Source: Aeromonas bestiarum (GTDB lineage: Bacteria; Pseudomonadota; Gammaproteobacteria; Enterobacterales; Aeromonadaceae). From it: a stretch of DNA of 64,000 nt. Shown here one piece after another: positions 9,363 through 16,983 of this stretch (position 1 is the stretch's first letter; the number at the start of each line of letters is the position of its first letter). Below the pieces are notes generated by a model. The model worked only from the letters and a program-made list of their open reading frames with translations. It searched no databases and was not told where the DNA came from. The stretch spans positions 154,096-218,095 of the forward strand of contig NZ_CDDA01000008.1 in assembly GCF_000819745.1 (NCBI RefSeq), given 5' to 3'. Made by a program: the position numbers and the translations under genes.

Positions 9363-9552
9363 GGTCCTGGCGCTCCGTTCTGGGTGCATGGATGAGAGAG
9401 TAAGGGGGAGGGAAGGCGGTGACTAGCCAGAAACGGACTGCAATTGAAATAAAAACGTCGCCGGGAGAGCCGCTGTGGCGAGGTTGAAAGCGGTCGAACC
9501 GGGCGGGCAAGTGTGAGAATCTGGGGTGACAACATCCAAGGAGGATAGCACC

Positions 9553-9954
9553 ATGCCAGGACCCGCCCGCGCCGGCGCCCTGATCTACGCCAGGGATCTC
9601 GGCCTGCTGACCCACTTCTACCGCACCCTGCTGCAGATGGACATTCGCAGTCAGGATGCCGCTTTTGTCGTGATGGAGAACGACGACATCCAGCTGTTGA
9701 TCCACGCCATTCCCGAGTCGATTGCTTGTGATATTGATATCCAAGTGCCACCGCAGCTGCGGGAACAGGGGGCGATAAAATTGTTCTTTACCGTGCCAAG
9801 CCTCGCCTGGGCCGAGGCCAGGGCGGCCGACCTCGGTGGTGGCCTGTTGCCGCAGCAGTGGCCGGGGCCTGGCTTCGTGCTGCGCAATGCGTTTGATCCG
9901 GAAGGCAATATCCTGCAATTGCGCGAGTTTTTGAGCGTCCCCGATCCTCTCTGA
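9553..9954 (+). CDS. VOC (glyoxalase/bleomycin-resistance) family protein
   Basis: A 133-residue vicinal-oxygen-chelate fold protein made of two beta-alpha-beta-beta-beta modules: ALIYARDLGLLTHFYRTLL at the start and AFDPEGNILQLREFL at the end. The latter carries the usual terminal Glu-type metal-ligand segment. ATG 9553 follows AAGGAGG, so an upstream frame start is not used. Members range from lyases to antibiotic-binding proteins; the substrate is not predictable. It is convergent with the carboxypeptidase gene. Confidence 0.8.
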   Translation: MPGPARAGALIYARDLGLLTHFYRTLLQMDIRSQDAAFVVMENDDIQLLIHAIPESIACDIDIQVPPQLREQGAIKLFFTVPSLAWAEARAADLGGGLLPQQWPGPGFVLRNAFDPEGNILQLREFLSVPDPL

Positions 9955-9976
9955 ATCCGGTTGTTTGCCAATGAAA

Positions 9977-10001
9977 AACGGGGCAGCCAAGCTGGCCCGT
10001 T
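9977..10001. terminator. Hairpin between VOC and carboxypeptidase genes
   Basis: A near-perfect 11-bp stem (AACGGGGCAGC / GCTGGCCCGTT, one mismatch) is flanked by A-rich sequence on the left and T-rich sequence on the right. It suits bidirectional termination between convergent genes. Confidence 0.6.
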
Positions 10002-10030
10002 GCACTTTTCACTCGCTGGCGCTGCATCCG

Positions 10031-11509
10031 TTATTTCAGGTAGCGCTGCTCCAGATGCTGGCGCAGCCAGCGCGGGTTCAGCGCCTCGCCGGTCGCGCGG
10101 CGAATGAGCTCGTCCGTGCTGTGCTGGCTGCCCTGTGACCAGATGTGGCGGCCAAGCCATGCGAGTATCTCCGGCAGGCGGCCCGCCTCGATCACGCTGC
10201 TCATGTTGCCCAGCTCCCGCTCCAGCGCGAAGCGCAGCTGCGCTGCATACATGGCGCCGAGCGTGTAGCTTGGGAAGTAGCCGAACGAGCCGTCCGTCCA
10301 GTGAATGTCCTGCATGCAGCCATTCTGGTAGTTGCCCTGGGTGGAGAGACCGAGCCACTTCTGCATCTTGGCATCCCACTGCTCGGGCAGATCGGCCACC
10401 TCGATGTGCCCTTCGATGAGGTCGCGTTCCAGCTCGTAGCGCAGGATCACGTGCGCCGGGTATGTCACCTCGTCCGCATCGACCCGGATAAAGCCGGGCT
10501 CGACCCGGTTGTAGAGCTTCGCCAGGTTCGCCGGCGCAAACGCAGCCTGCTCGCCAAAGTGGGCGCGAATGCGCGGCACCAGCAGCGCCAGGAAGGCGGG
10601 ATCGTGGCCGAGCTGCATCTCGCAGAACAGGCTCTGGCTTTCGTGAATGCCCATGGAGCGCGCTTCGGCCACCGGTTGACCCAGCAGCTGGCGCGGCAGC
10701 CCCTGCTCGTAACGCGCGTGACCCGTCTCGTGCACTATGCCCATCAGGCTGGAGACGAACTCCCGCTCGTTGTAGCGGGTGGTGATGCGCACGTCGGTCG
10801 GCACGCCGCCACAGAAGGGGTGACTGCTCACATCGAGCCGGCCGTGGGCGAAATCAAAGCCGAGCAGCCCCATCACCTCCTGACCGAGCGCCTGCTGGCT
10901 CGCGATGGGGAAGGGCCCCTGCGGGATCAAGATCGATTCATGCTTCTGCTGTTCACTCACTTGCTGGATCAGGCCGGGCAGCCAGCCGGTGAGATCGCCG
11001 AAGATCTGATCGAGCCGCGCACTCGTCATGCCGGGTTCGTACAGCGCCAGCATGGCGTCGTAGGGGCGCACATCAAGTGCCTCTGCGCGAAGGCGCGCCA
11101 CTTCTCGCGACAGCGTCACCACCTCCTTGAGATTGGGAGCGAAGCCTGCCCAGTCGTTGTTTTTGCGCTGGCTGCGCCAGGCGTGCTCGCACTTGCTGCC
11201 GGCCAGCGACAGCGCCTCGACCAGATCTGTGGGCAGCAGACTCGCATCCTGCCAGTGGCGCTTTATCTCGGTGAGGTTCGCGCGCTGGATCTCATCCAGT
11301 GGTTCGCTCTCGGCTTTGGCTATCCAGTCGCCGAGCTCGGGGGCGGTACGCTTTTGATGGATCAGCACACCGAGTTCTGCCATGGCCTCGGCGCGTGCCT
11401 CGTTGCCGCCCTCCGGCATCATGGCGGCCTGATCCCAGCCGCAGATGGCGCTGAGGTGGGAGAGCCGGTGCAGCTGTTGCTGATGTTGTTCAAGTTTTTG
11501 ATATGACAT
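10031..11509 (-). CDS. M32-family carboxypeptidase (Taq type)
   Basis: A 492-residue zinc metallocarboxypeptidase, cytosolic, releasing C-terminal residues from peptides. The family motif HETGH is present (GIVHETGHARYEQGL), followed by the conserved SMGIHESQSLFCEMQLG, which contributes the third zinc ligand. Late motifs DEVTYPAHVILRYELE and QDIHWTDGSFGYFPSYTLGA are typical of the family. The start ATG at 11509 has AAGGAC upstream; a longer frame start at 11557 is unlikely. Length agrees with family members of about 500 residues. Confidence 0.93.
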   Translation of the reverse strand: MSYQKLEQHQQQLHRLSHLSAICGWDQAAMMPEGGNEARAEAMAELGVLIHQKRTAPELGDWIAKAESEPLDEIQRANLTEIKRHWQDASLLPTDLVEALSLAGSKCEHAWRSQRKNNDWAGFAPNLKEVVTLSREVARLRAEALDVRPYDAMLALYEPGMTSARLDQIFGDLTGWLPGLIQQVSEQQKHESILIPQGPFPIASQQALGQEVMGLLGFDFAHGRLDVSSHPFCGGVPTDVRITTRYNEREFVSSLMGIVHETGHARYEQGLPRQLLGQPVAEARSMGIHESQSLFCEMQLGHDPAFLALLVPRIRAHFGEQAAFAPANLAKLYNRVEPGFIRVDADEVTYPAHVILRYELERDLIEGHIEVADLPEQWDAKMQKWLGLSTQGNYQNGCMQDIHWTDGSFGYFPSYTLGAMYAAQLRFALERELGNMSSVIEAGRLPEILAWLGRHIWSQGSQHSTDELIRRATGEALNPRWLRQHLEQRYLK

Positions 11510-11640
11510 GGGATTGTCCTTGTTATCGTCCCTGATGGTATGCCCCGTACCTGGCATGATCGGGGCCGATCGATGCTAACACTGCCCTCGTGCGTTTTAC
11601 CACCCTGGCCTAGGATGACTGACCAGATGACAGGCGCTGG

Positions 11641-12222
11641 CTAGCCGAGCCGCTTCTGGTGTCGCTCGCGGTTCTCCGCCTTCTTGCGCTCGCTTTTTCG
11701 CAGCAACACATAGAGGGCGCCACTGCCGCCGTGGCGGCGCTCTGCGCTGTGCATGGCCATCACGGCCGGCAGTTGCGGCAACCAGGTGCTGACATGGCTT
11801 TTCAGCTGGGCGCGCGGTGTGCTGCGCTCCCCCTTGCCGTGCAGGATCAGCAGGCAGCGGATGTCCCGCACTTCGCAATCCGCAATGAACTGCACCAGGC
11901 TCTGGCGCGCCTCGTTGAGCGTCTTCTGGTGCAAGTCCAGGCTCGCCTGCAGCTCATATTTGCCGAGCCGCAGCTTCTTGTAGACCCCCTCCTGCACACC
12001 GTCGCGCTTGAAGCCGACGATGGCGTGGGGATCGAGCAGCTCGACCGCCTCCATGCTGAGGTGATCCAGAGTCAGTTGCTCGGCGGTTGCGGCCTGGCGA
12101 CGGGCCAGTTGCGCCTCGGTCGGGGCGGATGTGCCCGTGAGGGAGAGGGTGTTGTCGCTGCGAATGGGCCGCACGTCGGCCACTTCCTGCAGAAACAGTG
12201 AGAGTTCGTCGTCATGAGACAC
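11641..12222 (-). CDS. smrA: Smr-domain DNA endonuclease SmrA
   Basis: A 193-residue protein with an N-terminal conserved segment (MSHDDELSLFLQEVADVRP) and a C-terminal Smr domain. The Smr motifs LDLHQKTLNEAR and LLILHGKGER, and the end segment GGSGALYVLLRK, are all present. Smr domains nick DNA or cleave RNA. The layout matches gammaproteobacterial SmrA rather than the C-terminal domain of MutS2. The tail is highly basic. Confidence 0.9.
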   Translation of the reverse strand: MSHDDELSLFLQEVADVRPIRSDNTLSLTGTSAPTEAQLARRQAATAEQLTLDHLSMEAVELLDPHAIVGFKRDGVQEGVYKKLRLGKYELQASLDLHQKTLNEARQSLVQFIADCEVRDIRCLLILHGKGERSTPRAQLKSHVSTWLPQLPAVMAMHSAERRHGGSGALYVLLRKSERKKAENRERHQKRLG

Positions 12223-12331
12223 GGCAGGCTCCCCGCATTGGAATGAGCGGGCATTATAGCGGGGGAGTCGGGGTCAGAAAATGGGGCTAGCCAGTCAGAC
12301 GGCCCTGTCAGTCGGGCCGGGCAGGCGACAA

Positions 12332-12353
12332 CAGGCGATCGGGGGATCGCCTG
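12332..12353 (-). terminator. Hairpin downstream of the DUF3149 gene
   Basis: A perfect 9-bp stem (CAGGCGATC / GATCGCCTG, 4-base loop) lies 11 bases past the stop of the small membrane-protein gene. There is no clear U-run, so the terminator call rests on position. Confidence 0.5.
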
Positions 12354-12363
12354 ACGAGATGTG

Positions 12364-12513
12364 TTACTGCTCCTCTTTCGGCGGCTTGGCGTTCATCACC
12401 TTGTAGATGAAATAGGCCGCGTAGGAACTGATCAGCAGGAAGGTACCGATAATCACCAACATGGACATGAGCCCCACGCTGTTGCCGAACATCAGGTTCA
12501 TCCAAAATTCCAT
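12364..12513 (-). CDS. Small DUF3149 membrane protein
   Basis: A 49-residue protein starting MEFWMNLMFGNSVG, then one hydrophobic helix (LMSMLVIIGTFLLISSYAAYFIY) and a short basic tail (KVMNAKPPKEEQ). This matches the DUF3149 pattern. The ATG at 12513 has AGGAG eight bases upstream. The function is unknown; it is an inner-membrane single-pass protein. Confidence 0.78.
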   Translation of the reverse strand: MEFWMNLMFGNSVGLMSMLVIIGTFLLISSYAAYFIYKVMNAKPPKEEQ

Positions 12514-12682
12514 CTCATGCACTCCTGTCATCCCATTGATGACAGGCATGATAGATACCTCTTTGGGAGTGACGAGATGATCTCGATCAAGTCCCGTGGT
12601 GGTTATTTAACCGGCAGCCGGATCTGTGAGCGGCCTCGCACTCGGCCAAGCCGCCGGGCAGATCAGGCGCACGGATGGGGCA

Positions 12683-13573
12683 TCACTTGGCGGCCGTGCC
12701 TGGGCCAGGCGTTGTGAGCGGTGTGATGCGCCACCCCTGCTGCTCCAGCAGGGCGATCAACCCCTGGTCGCCATAAAGGTGGAGAGCGCCTACCACGATA
12801 AAGCTCTCGTTCGGCAGGGTCGGCCACTTCTTCAGCCAGTTGCGGTTGCGCTCCGCCAGCAGGGTCTGCTCCAGCCAGGCTTGCAGCTTGGGCGGCGCCA
12901 TCTCGGCTTTGAGCAGGTTGACCAGGGCGGCCTGATCACCCTCCTGCCACGCCTTCATCACGTCGCGAAAGCCGGTTTCAAGCTGGGGCAGCTCATCTAG
13001 GGTGCTCTCCAGCATCAGGGTCTGGTTGTCACCGACGCTGGCGAGGTAGCCGAGCTGTTCGAGCAGGGTCTCGAAGCCGATGATGGGCTTGCCGCTCTCG
13101 GTGGCGCGCTTGGCGAAGTGTTGATCCACCCCGAGCGCGCTGCTGAAACCGGTACGTTCCAGCGCCGCCTGGGTCAGGGTGATGGCCGCAAACCAGGGGC
13201 GCAGCGGGGAGAGCATGTTTTCGGTCAGGCCATTCTGGCCGGCGGCTATGATGGTGCGCCGATACAGATCGAGCGGCACGTGATCCTTGAGGGTCTTGCC
13301 ATCCACCAGCCGGGTGATGGCGCCCATCTCCCGCCACTGCGTCTGGCTGATGTGGGTCAGGTCGGCCTCCATCACCAGGGCGCGACTCTGTTGCCAGGCG
13401 CGCTCGACGGGATCGGGCAGCGGATAGAGCGAGGGTTTGCCCGCATGAATGGAGCCCAGCAGCCAGTGCTGCTGGTCACCCTTGTTCACCCGATAGAAGG
13501 CGGGGTCGGCAAAGGCGGTCAGCGGCAGCAGCAGGCAGAGCAGGAAGGAAATCAGCGTGCGATGAAATCTCAT
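12683..13573 (-). CDS. TraB/GumN family protein
   Basis: A 296-residue secreted or periplasmic protein. An N-terminal signal peptide (about residues 1-22, ending LTAFA before DPAF) precedes the TraB/GumN fold. Diagnostic segments are WLLGSIHAGKPSLYPLP near the start, GVDQHFAKRATESGKPIIGFET in the middle and NESFIVVGALHLYGDQGLIALLEQQGW at the end; the paired GxxH motifs suggest a metal site, as in related Tiki-type proteases. The start ATG follows AAGGTGCC. The biochemical role is not established. Confidence 0.85.
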   Translation of the reverse strand: MRFHRTLISFLLCLLLPLTAFADPAFYRVNKGDQQHWLLGSIHAGKPSLYPLPDPVERAWQQSRALVMEADLTHISQTQWREMGAITRLVDGKTLKDHVPLDLYRRTIIAAGQNGLTENMLSPLRPWFAAITLTQAALERTGFSSALGVDQHFAKRATESGKPIIGFETLLEQLGYLASVGDNQTLMLESTLDELPQLETGFRDVMKAWQEGDQAALVNLLKAEMAPPKLQAWLEQTLLAERNRNWLKKWPTLPNESFIVVGALHLYGDQGLIALLEQQGWRITPLTTPGPGTAAK

Positions 13574-13660
13574 GAGGCACCTTATGTTGGCGGGATGGCT
13601 TCTCTTCATAACAATAAGCCCTATGATAAGTCCTCATTCGTCACAGCCAAGAGGTTTCCC

Positions 13661-13993
13661 ATGCCCCATCTTCGTTTTCGGGCCATCTCCGTCGATACCC
13701 TGCAGCAGATAAGCACGCCCCTGCTGGCGGATCTGTGCGCCCTGACCGGCGGCAAACCGGAGTTTGTCACCATGGAGTGCATCGACAGTCACTGGGTACG
13801 CGGCGGGGTGATCGAAGCCGGTTTTCCGTTCGTGGAGCTGGTCTGGTTCGAACGACCGCAGGAGCTGCAAGATGCCGCCGCGGCGCTCATCACCCGCCAC
13901 CTGAAGGCGGCGCTGGGGGAGCAGACCTATGTGGTGGTGCAGGTGCTGCCCATCGTCAAAAGCCACTACTACAGCGACGGTCAGCACTATTGA
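13661..13993 (+). CDS. DUF1904 family protein
   Basis: A 110-residue protein of the tautomerase-like DUF1904 family (MPHLRFRAI at the start, with the Pro immediately after Met as in tautomerases, and KSHYYSDGQHY at the end). The start ATG has AGAGG upstream. It is divergent from the TraB/GumN gene, with an 87-bp shared promoter region. The function is unknown; the N-terminal proline makes tautomerase chemistry possible but unproven. Confidence 0.75.
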   Translation: MPHLRFRAISVDTLQQISTPLLADLCALTGGKPEFVTMECIDSHWVRGGVIEAGFPFVELVWFERPQELQDAAAALITRHLKAALGEQTYVVVQVLPIVKSHYYSDGQHY

Positions 13994-14017
13994 GGCGAGG
14001 GTAAACAGGGTTGGTGC

Positions 14018-14049
14018 GTCGGGTTACGCCGCTACGCGGCCAACCCGAC
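14018..14049. repeat. REP-like palindromic element
   Basis: A GC-rich imperfect palindrome. The outer arms are GTCGGGTT / AACCCGAC and the inner arms are GCCGC / GCGGC. It lies between the convergent DUF1904 and SDR genes. The GTCGGGTTACGCC-type core resembles dispersed intergenic palindromes common in gammaproteobacterial genomes. It may serve as a bidirectional terminator. Confidence 0.6.
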
Positions 14050-14083
14050 CTGGGTTGCTGGATGCCCATATCCTCCAACGGGA

Positions 14084-14914
14084 TCAGGCCGACTTGGCGA
14101 GGATCCTGTCGAGCCAGCGGCTTGGCAGCAGGCGGCGCAATACCGCAAACAGCCGGGTCGGAAAGGTGACAGGGTAGCGATGCTTTGGCCGCTTGCTCTG
14201 CAGCGCATGCAATAGCGGCGGTATGCAGGCTTCGCTTGGCAGCGTGAAACCGCTGGTGGCTCCCTCTTTTTCCAGCCGGGTCAGGGTCTGGCGATAGGCA
14301 CCCTGATGGCGGCTCTGGGCCGGATCTATATGACGCACGAAGGCGGCGCGGGCATTGGCGCGAAAGCGGGTATCGATGGGGCCCGGCTCGATCAGGCTGA
14401 TGTGCACGCCGCTGCCTTCGAGTTCCAGGCGCAGCGTGTCTGTATACCCTTCCAGCGCAAACTTGCTGGCGTTGTAGGCGCCGCGATACTTCATGGCCAC
14501 CAGCCCCAGCACAGAGCTGTTCTGCACTATCCGTCCCTCTCCTGCCGCCAGCATGGCCGGCAGTATCTGGCGTATCAGGTGGTGCCAGCCAAACAGGTTG
14601 GTGTCGAACTGGGCACGCAGTGCCTCCGTGGGCAAGTCCTCCAGCGCGCCGGGTTGGCCATAGGCACCGTTGTTGAACAGGCCATAGAGACGGCCCCCCG
14701 CCAGCGCCAGCGCCTCTGCCGCCCCCCGCTCTATGCTGGCGGTGTCCGCGAGATCCAGTTGAACCGCCAGCAGACCCTGCTGTTGCAGCTGTGCCACATC
14801 GTCGGCCTTGCGGGCGGAGGCGATCACGGTGAAGCCGTGAACCCCGAGCGCCTTGGCGGCGGCGAGGCCGATGCCGCTGGAGCAGCCGGTGATGAGCACG
14901 AAGGGGTGGGGCAT
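14084..14914 (-). CDS. Short-chain dehydrogenase/reductase
   Basis: A 276-residue classical SDR. The Rossmann motif TGCSSGIG (residues about 9-16), NNGAYG, the catalytic Ser in NSSVLG and YxxxK (YNASK) are all present. The start MPHPFVLITG is chosen because AAGGA lies about 8 bases upstream, whereas the ATG three codons earlier overlaps that site. It likely uses NAD(P)H to reduce or oxidise a carbonyl or alcohol; the substrate is unknown. The basic C-terminus (KRPKHRYPVTFPTRLFAVLRRLLP) resembles SDRs that associate with membranes or act on lipophilic substrates. Confidence 0.88.
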   Translation of the reverse strand: MPHPFVLITGCSSGIGLAAAKALGVHGFTVIASARKADDVAQLQQQGLLAVQLDLADTASIERGAAEALALAGGRLYGLFNNGAYGQPGALEDLPTEALRAQFDTNLFGWHHLIRQILPAMLAAGEGRIVQNSSVLGLVAMKYRGAYNASKFALEGYTDTLRLELEGSGVHISLIEPGPIDTRFRANARAAFVRHIDPAQSRHQGAYRQTLTRLEKEGATSGFTLPSEACIPPLLHALQSKRPKHRYPVTFPTRLFAVLRRLLPSRWLDRILAKSA

Positions 14915-14984
14915 AAAGGTCATCCTTGTTGGCGACCAGAGCCTGGCCGAAGCGGGCATGGTAGCCCGAGCGCGACAAAAAAGA

Positions 14985-15008
14985 AAACCGGGCCACGTGG
15001 CCCGGTTT
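14985..15008 (-). terminator. Rho-independent terminator of the porin gene
   Basis: A perfect 24-base palindrome with arms AAACCGGGCCAC / GTGGCCCGGTTT, followed on the minus transcript by a U-rich run (TTCTTTTTT). It starts 21 bases past the porin stop. Confidence 0.9.
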
Positions 15009-15028
15009 GCTGAGGTTCTACCACCTGC

Positions 15029-16474
15029 TTACAGTATGGTGAACGGCATTATGATGTGGAACTTGACGTCATGCTCGGAGGCGAAGATGTTCGGGTATTC
15101 GGTCCAACCGCCGCCCTGGCTGATGTCGTTGTTGTAATCCGTGTAGTGCAGTTTGAACAGGGTGCCTTTCAGCTTGCCATCCTGCACCGTGTACATGACG
15201 TCGAAGTTGGCTGCCCATTCGGTATCTTCACCGTTGGTGGCCTTGGTGCCGTCGCCTTTCTGGATATCCCAGCCGTAGGCGCCGGAGACACCGACGGACC
15301 AGCCAGGTGCACCCACCAGATCATCCAGGGAACGGGTCACGCCGAAGAACAGTGCTTTCTCGTTGTTCGCGTTCCAGTCGGAGCGGGAATCCCACCAGAT
15401 TTCGTTCGCGCCCTGAGAGTTGCCGTAGCCACGGGTCAGACGGGGCAGGTAGTTGCCTTCGTTACCCTCGGCCTTGGTCCACAGACCTTCCAGACGGAAG
15501 CCGTACGGGCCTGTGCCCCAGGCGGCGGTCAGCGCTTGTTGCCATGCCATGCCGTCATAGGTCTCGATGTCGGCACCACCCTTCTGATAGGTGTCGGTTT
15601 CGGAACCGTAGAACTGATAGCTGGTGGAGAGGCCGTTCAGCACGTCGAATTTATGGGCCAGCTTGAAGTGGTAGCTGTCCATGTATTTTTCGGAGTTACC
15701 GTAGGAGCCGGTGATGGCGGTGCCATTTTCGAAGGTATAACGTGCGGCTACACCCTGGATGTAGTCGATGACGTTTTCATCGGCGAACGGATCCATCCAT
15801 GCCTTGGCGCGGGAGAACTTCTGGGTCTCCTTGTACCAGGGGGACTTGTACTCGTCGGCGATGGCGTAGGTCAGGTAGAGGCCACCGAAGTTACCCTCGA
15901 TCTGGCCACCACGGTAGGTACCCGGCTGATAGGACCAGTTCACACCGATCACGCCCGGTACGTAGAGCTGGGTCAGACCGCCCTTGGCTGTGATGGCACC
16001 GTCCAGTGCTTTCAGTTTCAGCGAGGCGTTGGCCAGGCTGAAGCCACCTTCGGGGGAGCCATCCTTGTAGTTTTCGCCCCACTTGTTGCCGGCGAAGGAG
16101 AATTCGTTCTCCTGGTTGACCGCATGGTTCTCGGTCACGGCCAGGTCATAGGCACCGAAGCCACCCACGTCGATACCGACTATGTCCCAGGCATAACCCG
16201 AGTTGAAGTTAAGGGAGGCCTGGGTGGTGGCGTGGCTCAGGTTGGACTGGTATTTGCCTTCTTTCTTGGCGGCAGTCGGGTCGCCATCGATACGTTGACG
16301 ATCACGCTGGAAGTAGAAGAGGCCACCGTTGAGTTTGCCTTCTTCATAGAATTTGCTGGCGGCGGCAGCATAGGCAGGACCGGCTTCGTCGGCAGCGAAT
16401 GCCATACCGGGGGCGACCAAGGCGGCAACAACGGCTGCGCTCAATGCGGCACGCTTGAAGATCACTTTTTCCAT
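15029..16474 (-). CDS. OprD/ChiP-family outer-membrane porin
   Basis: A 481-residue precursor with a signal peptide of about 27 residues (cleavage after GMAFA). The mature part has the OprD-family opening (GGLFYFQRDRQR, then SGYAWDIVGIDVGGFGAYD) and alternating amphipathic strands rich in Tyr, Trp and Gly, ending with an aromatic-containing terminal strand (FHIIMPFTIL) suited to BAM insertion. Family members import small substrates; enteric and Vibrio relatives include the chitoporin ChiP. The ribosome site CAGGAG is well placed. The gene is monocistronic, with a strong terminator and a long, AT-rich upstream region. A chitooligosaccharide substrate is plausible, but no chitin genes are nearby. 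Confidence 0.82.
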   Translation of the reverse strand: MEKVIFKRAALSAAVVAALVAPGMAFAADEAGPAYAAAASKFYEEGKLNGGLFYFQRDRQRIDGDPTAAKKEGKYQSNLSHATTQASLNFNSGYAWDIVGIDVGGFGAYDLAVTENHAVNQENEFSFAGNKWGENYKDGSPEGGFSLANASLKLKALDGAITAKGGLTQLYVPGVIGVNWSYQPGTYRGGQIEGNFGGLYLTYAIADEYKSPWYKETQKFSRAKAWMDPFADENVIDYIQGVAARYTFENGTAITGSYGNSEKYMDSYHFKLAHKFDVLNGLSTSYQFYGSETDTYQKGGADIETYDGMAWQQALTAAWGTGPYGFRLEGLWTKAEGNEGNYLPRLTRGYGNSQGANEIWWDSRSDWNANNEKALFFGVTRSLDDLVGAPGWSVGVSGAYGWDIQKGDGTKATNGEDTEWAANFDVMYTVQDGKLKGTLFKLHYTDYNNDISQGGGWTEYPNIFASEHDVKFHIIMPFTIL

Positions 16475-16983
16475 TTTGTATTGCTCCTGATTTTATGGAC
16501 TTAGCTTTTTTGTCCGGCAGTCAGGCGATGGCCCGCCGCTCGGTATTGGCATTGCAATCAAAACCCCGTAGGGCAAAAAATTTCTGGTAGCTCGTCTGCG
16601 GCCGCGACGTCTTGGCACATCTGCGGTGGGCAGTTCTGTTCATCACATCATTTTATTTTTTGTGTTCCGATTCTTGGCTATCGGACAATTCCAAGAGTAC
16701 GTTCGCGGTGCGAAATATCAATGAAAAGTTCCCACCAAGTTTCAAAAATATGACCGAGTGCAAATAATCATGGATCTTGTTGTGGACACTCCCAGCCCGC
16801 TCATATCGGCGCTGATAGCGTTTTCAGGTGAAATTGTTCAGCGACGCGGGCGGATCTCTCACAAGGGGCATAACTTTTTTCGTTAACCTGTATGCAACAG
16901 ATAATTTTGTGGCACAAAAAAAGATATGCCCCCCGCTTTGGGGGCGGGGGCAGGGGACTCGGAAGGGGAGCCGGACGGAAGAT
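16475..16983. promoter_or_regulatory. 509-bp non-coding region upstream of the porin and downstream of the chemoreceptor
   Basis: AT-rich compared with its neighbours and without a credible gene. Visible elements are a nested inverted repeat (TCCGAT 16666-16671 / ATCGGA 16680-16685), an odd-length palindrome TTTTGTG-G-CACAAAA at 16905-16919, and the chemoreceptor terminator. The length and composition suggest multi-site regulation of the porin promoter. Confidence 0.5.
16914..16945 (-). terminator. Rho-independent terminator of the chemoreceptor gene
   Basis: A stem GCCCCC / GGGGGC with adjoining G:C pairs, followed on the minus transcript by ATATC and a run of seven U. Confidence 0.75.

Noticed and set aside
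10145..11506. 453-codon plus-strand frame across the carboxypeptidase
   Set aside because: Antisense to a clear M32 enzyme with the HETGH motif; no start signal.
15056..16504. 482-codon plus-strand frame across the porin gene
   Set aside because: The minus-strand frame has a signal peptide, porin strands, a terminator and a ribosome site; the plus frame is its mirror and reads as low-complexity Gly/Val/Leu.
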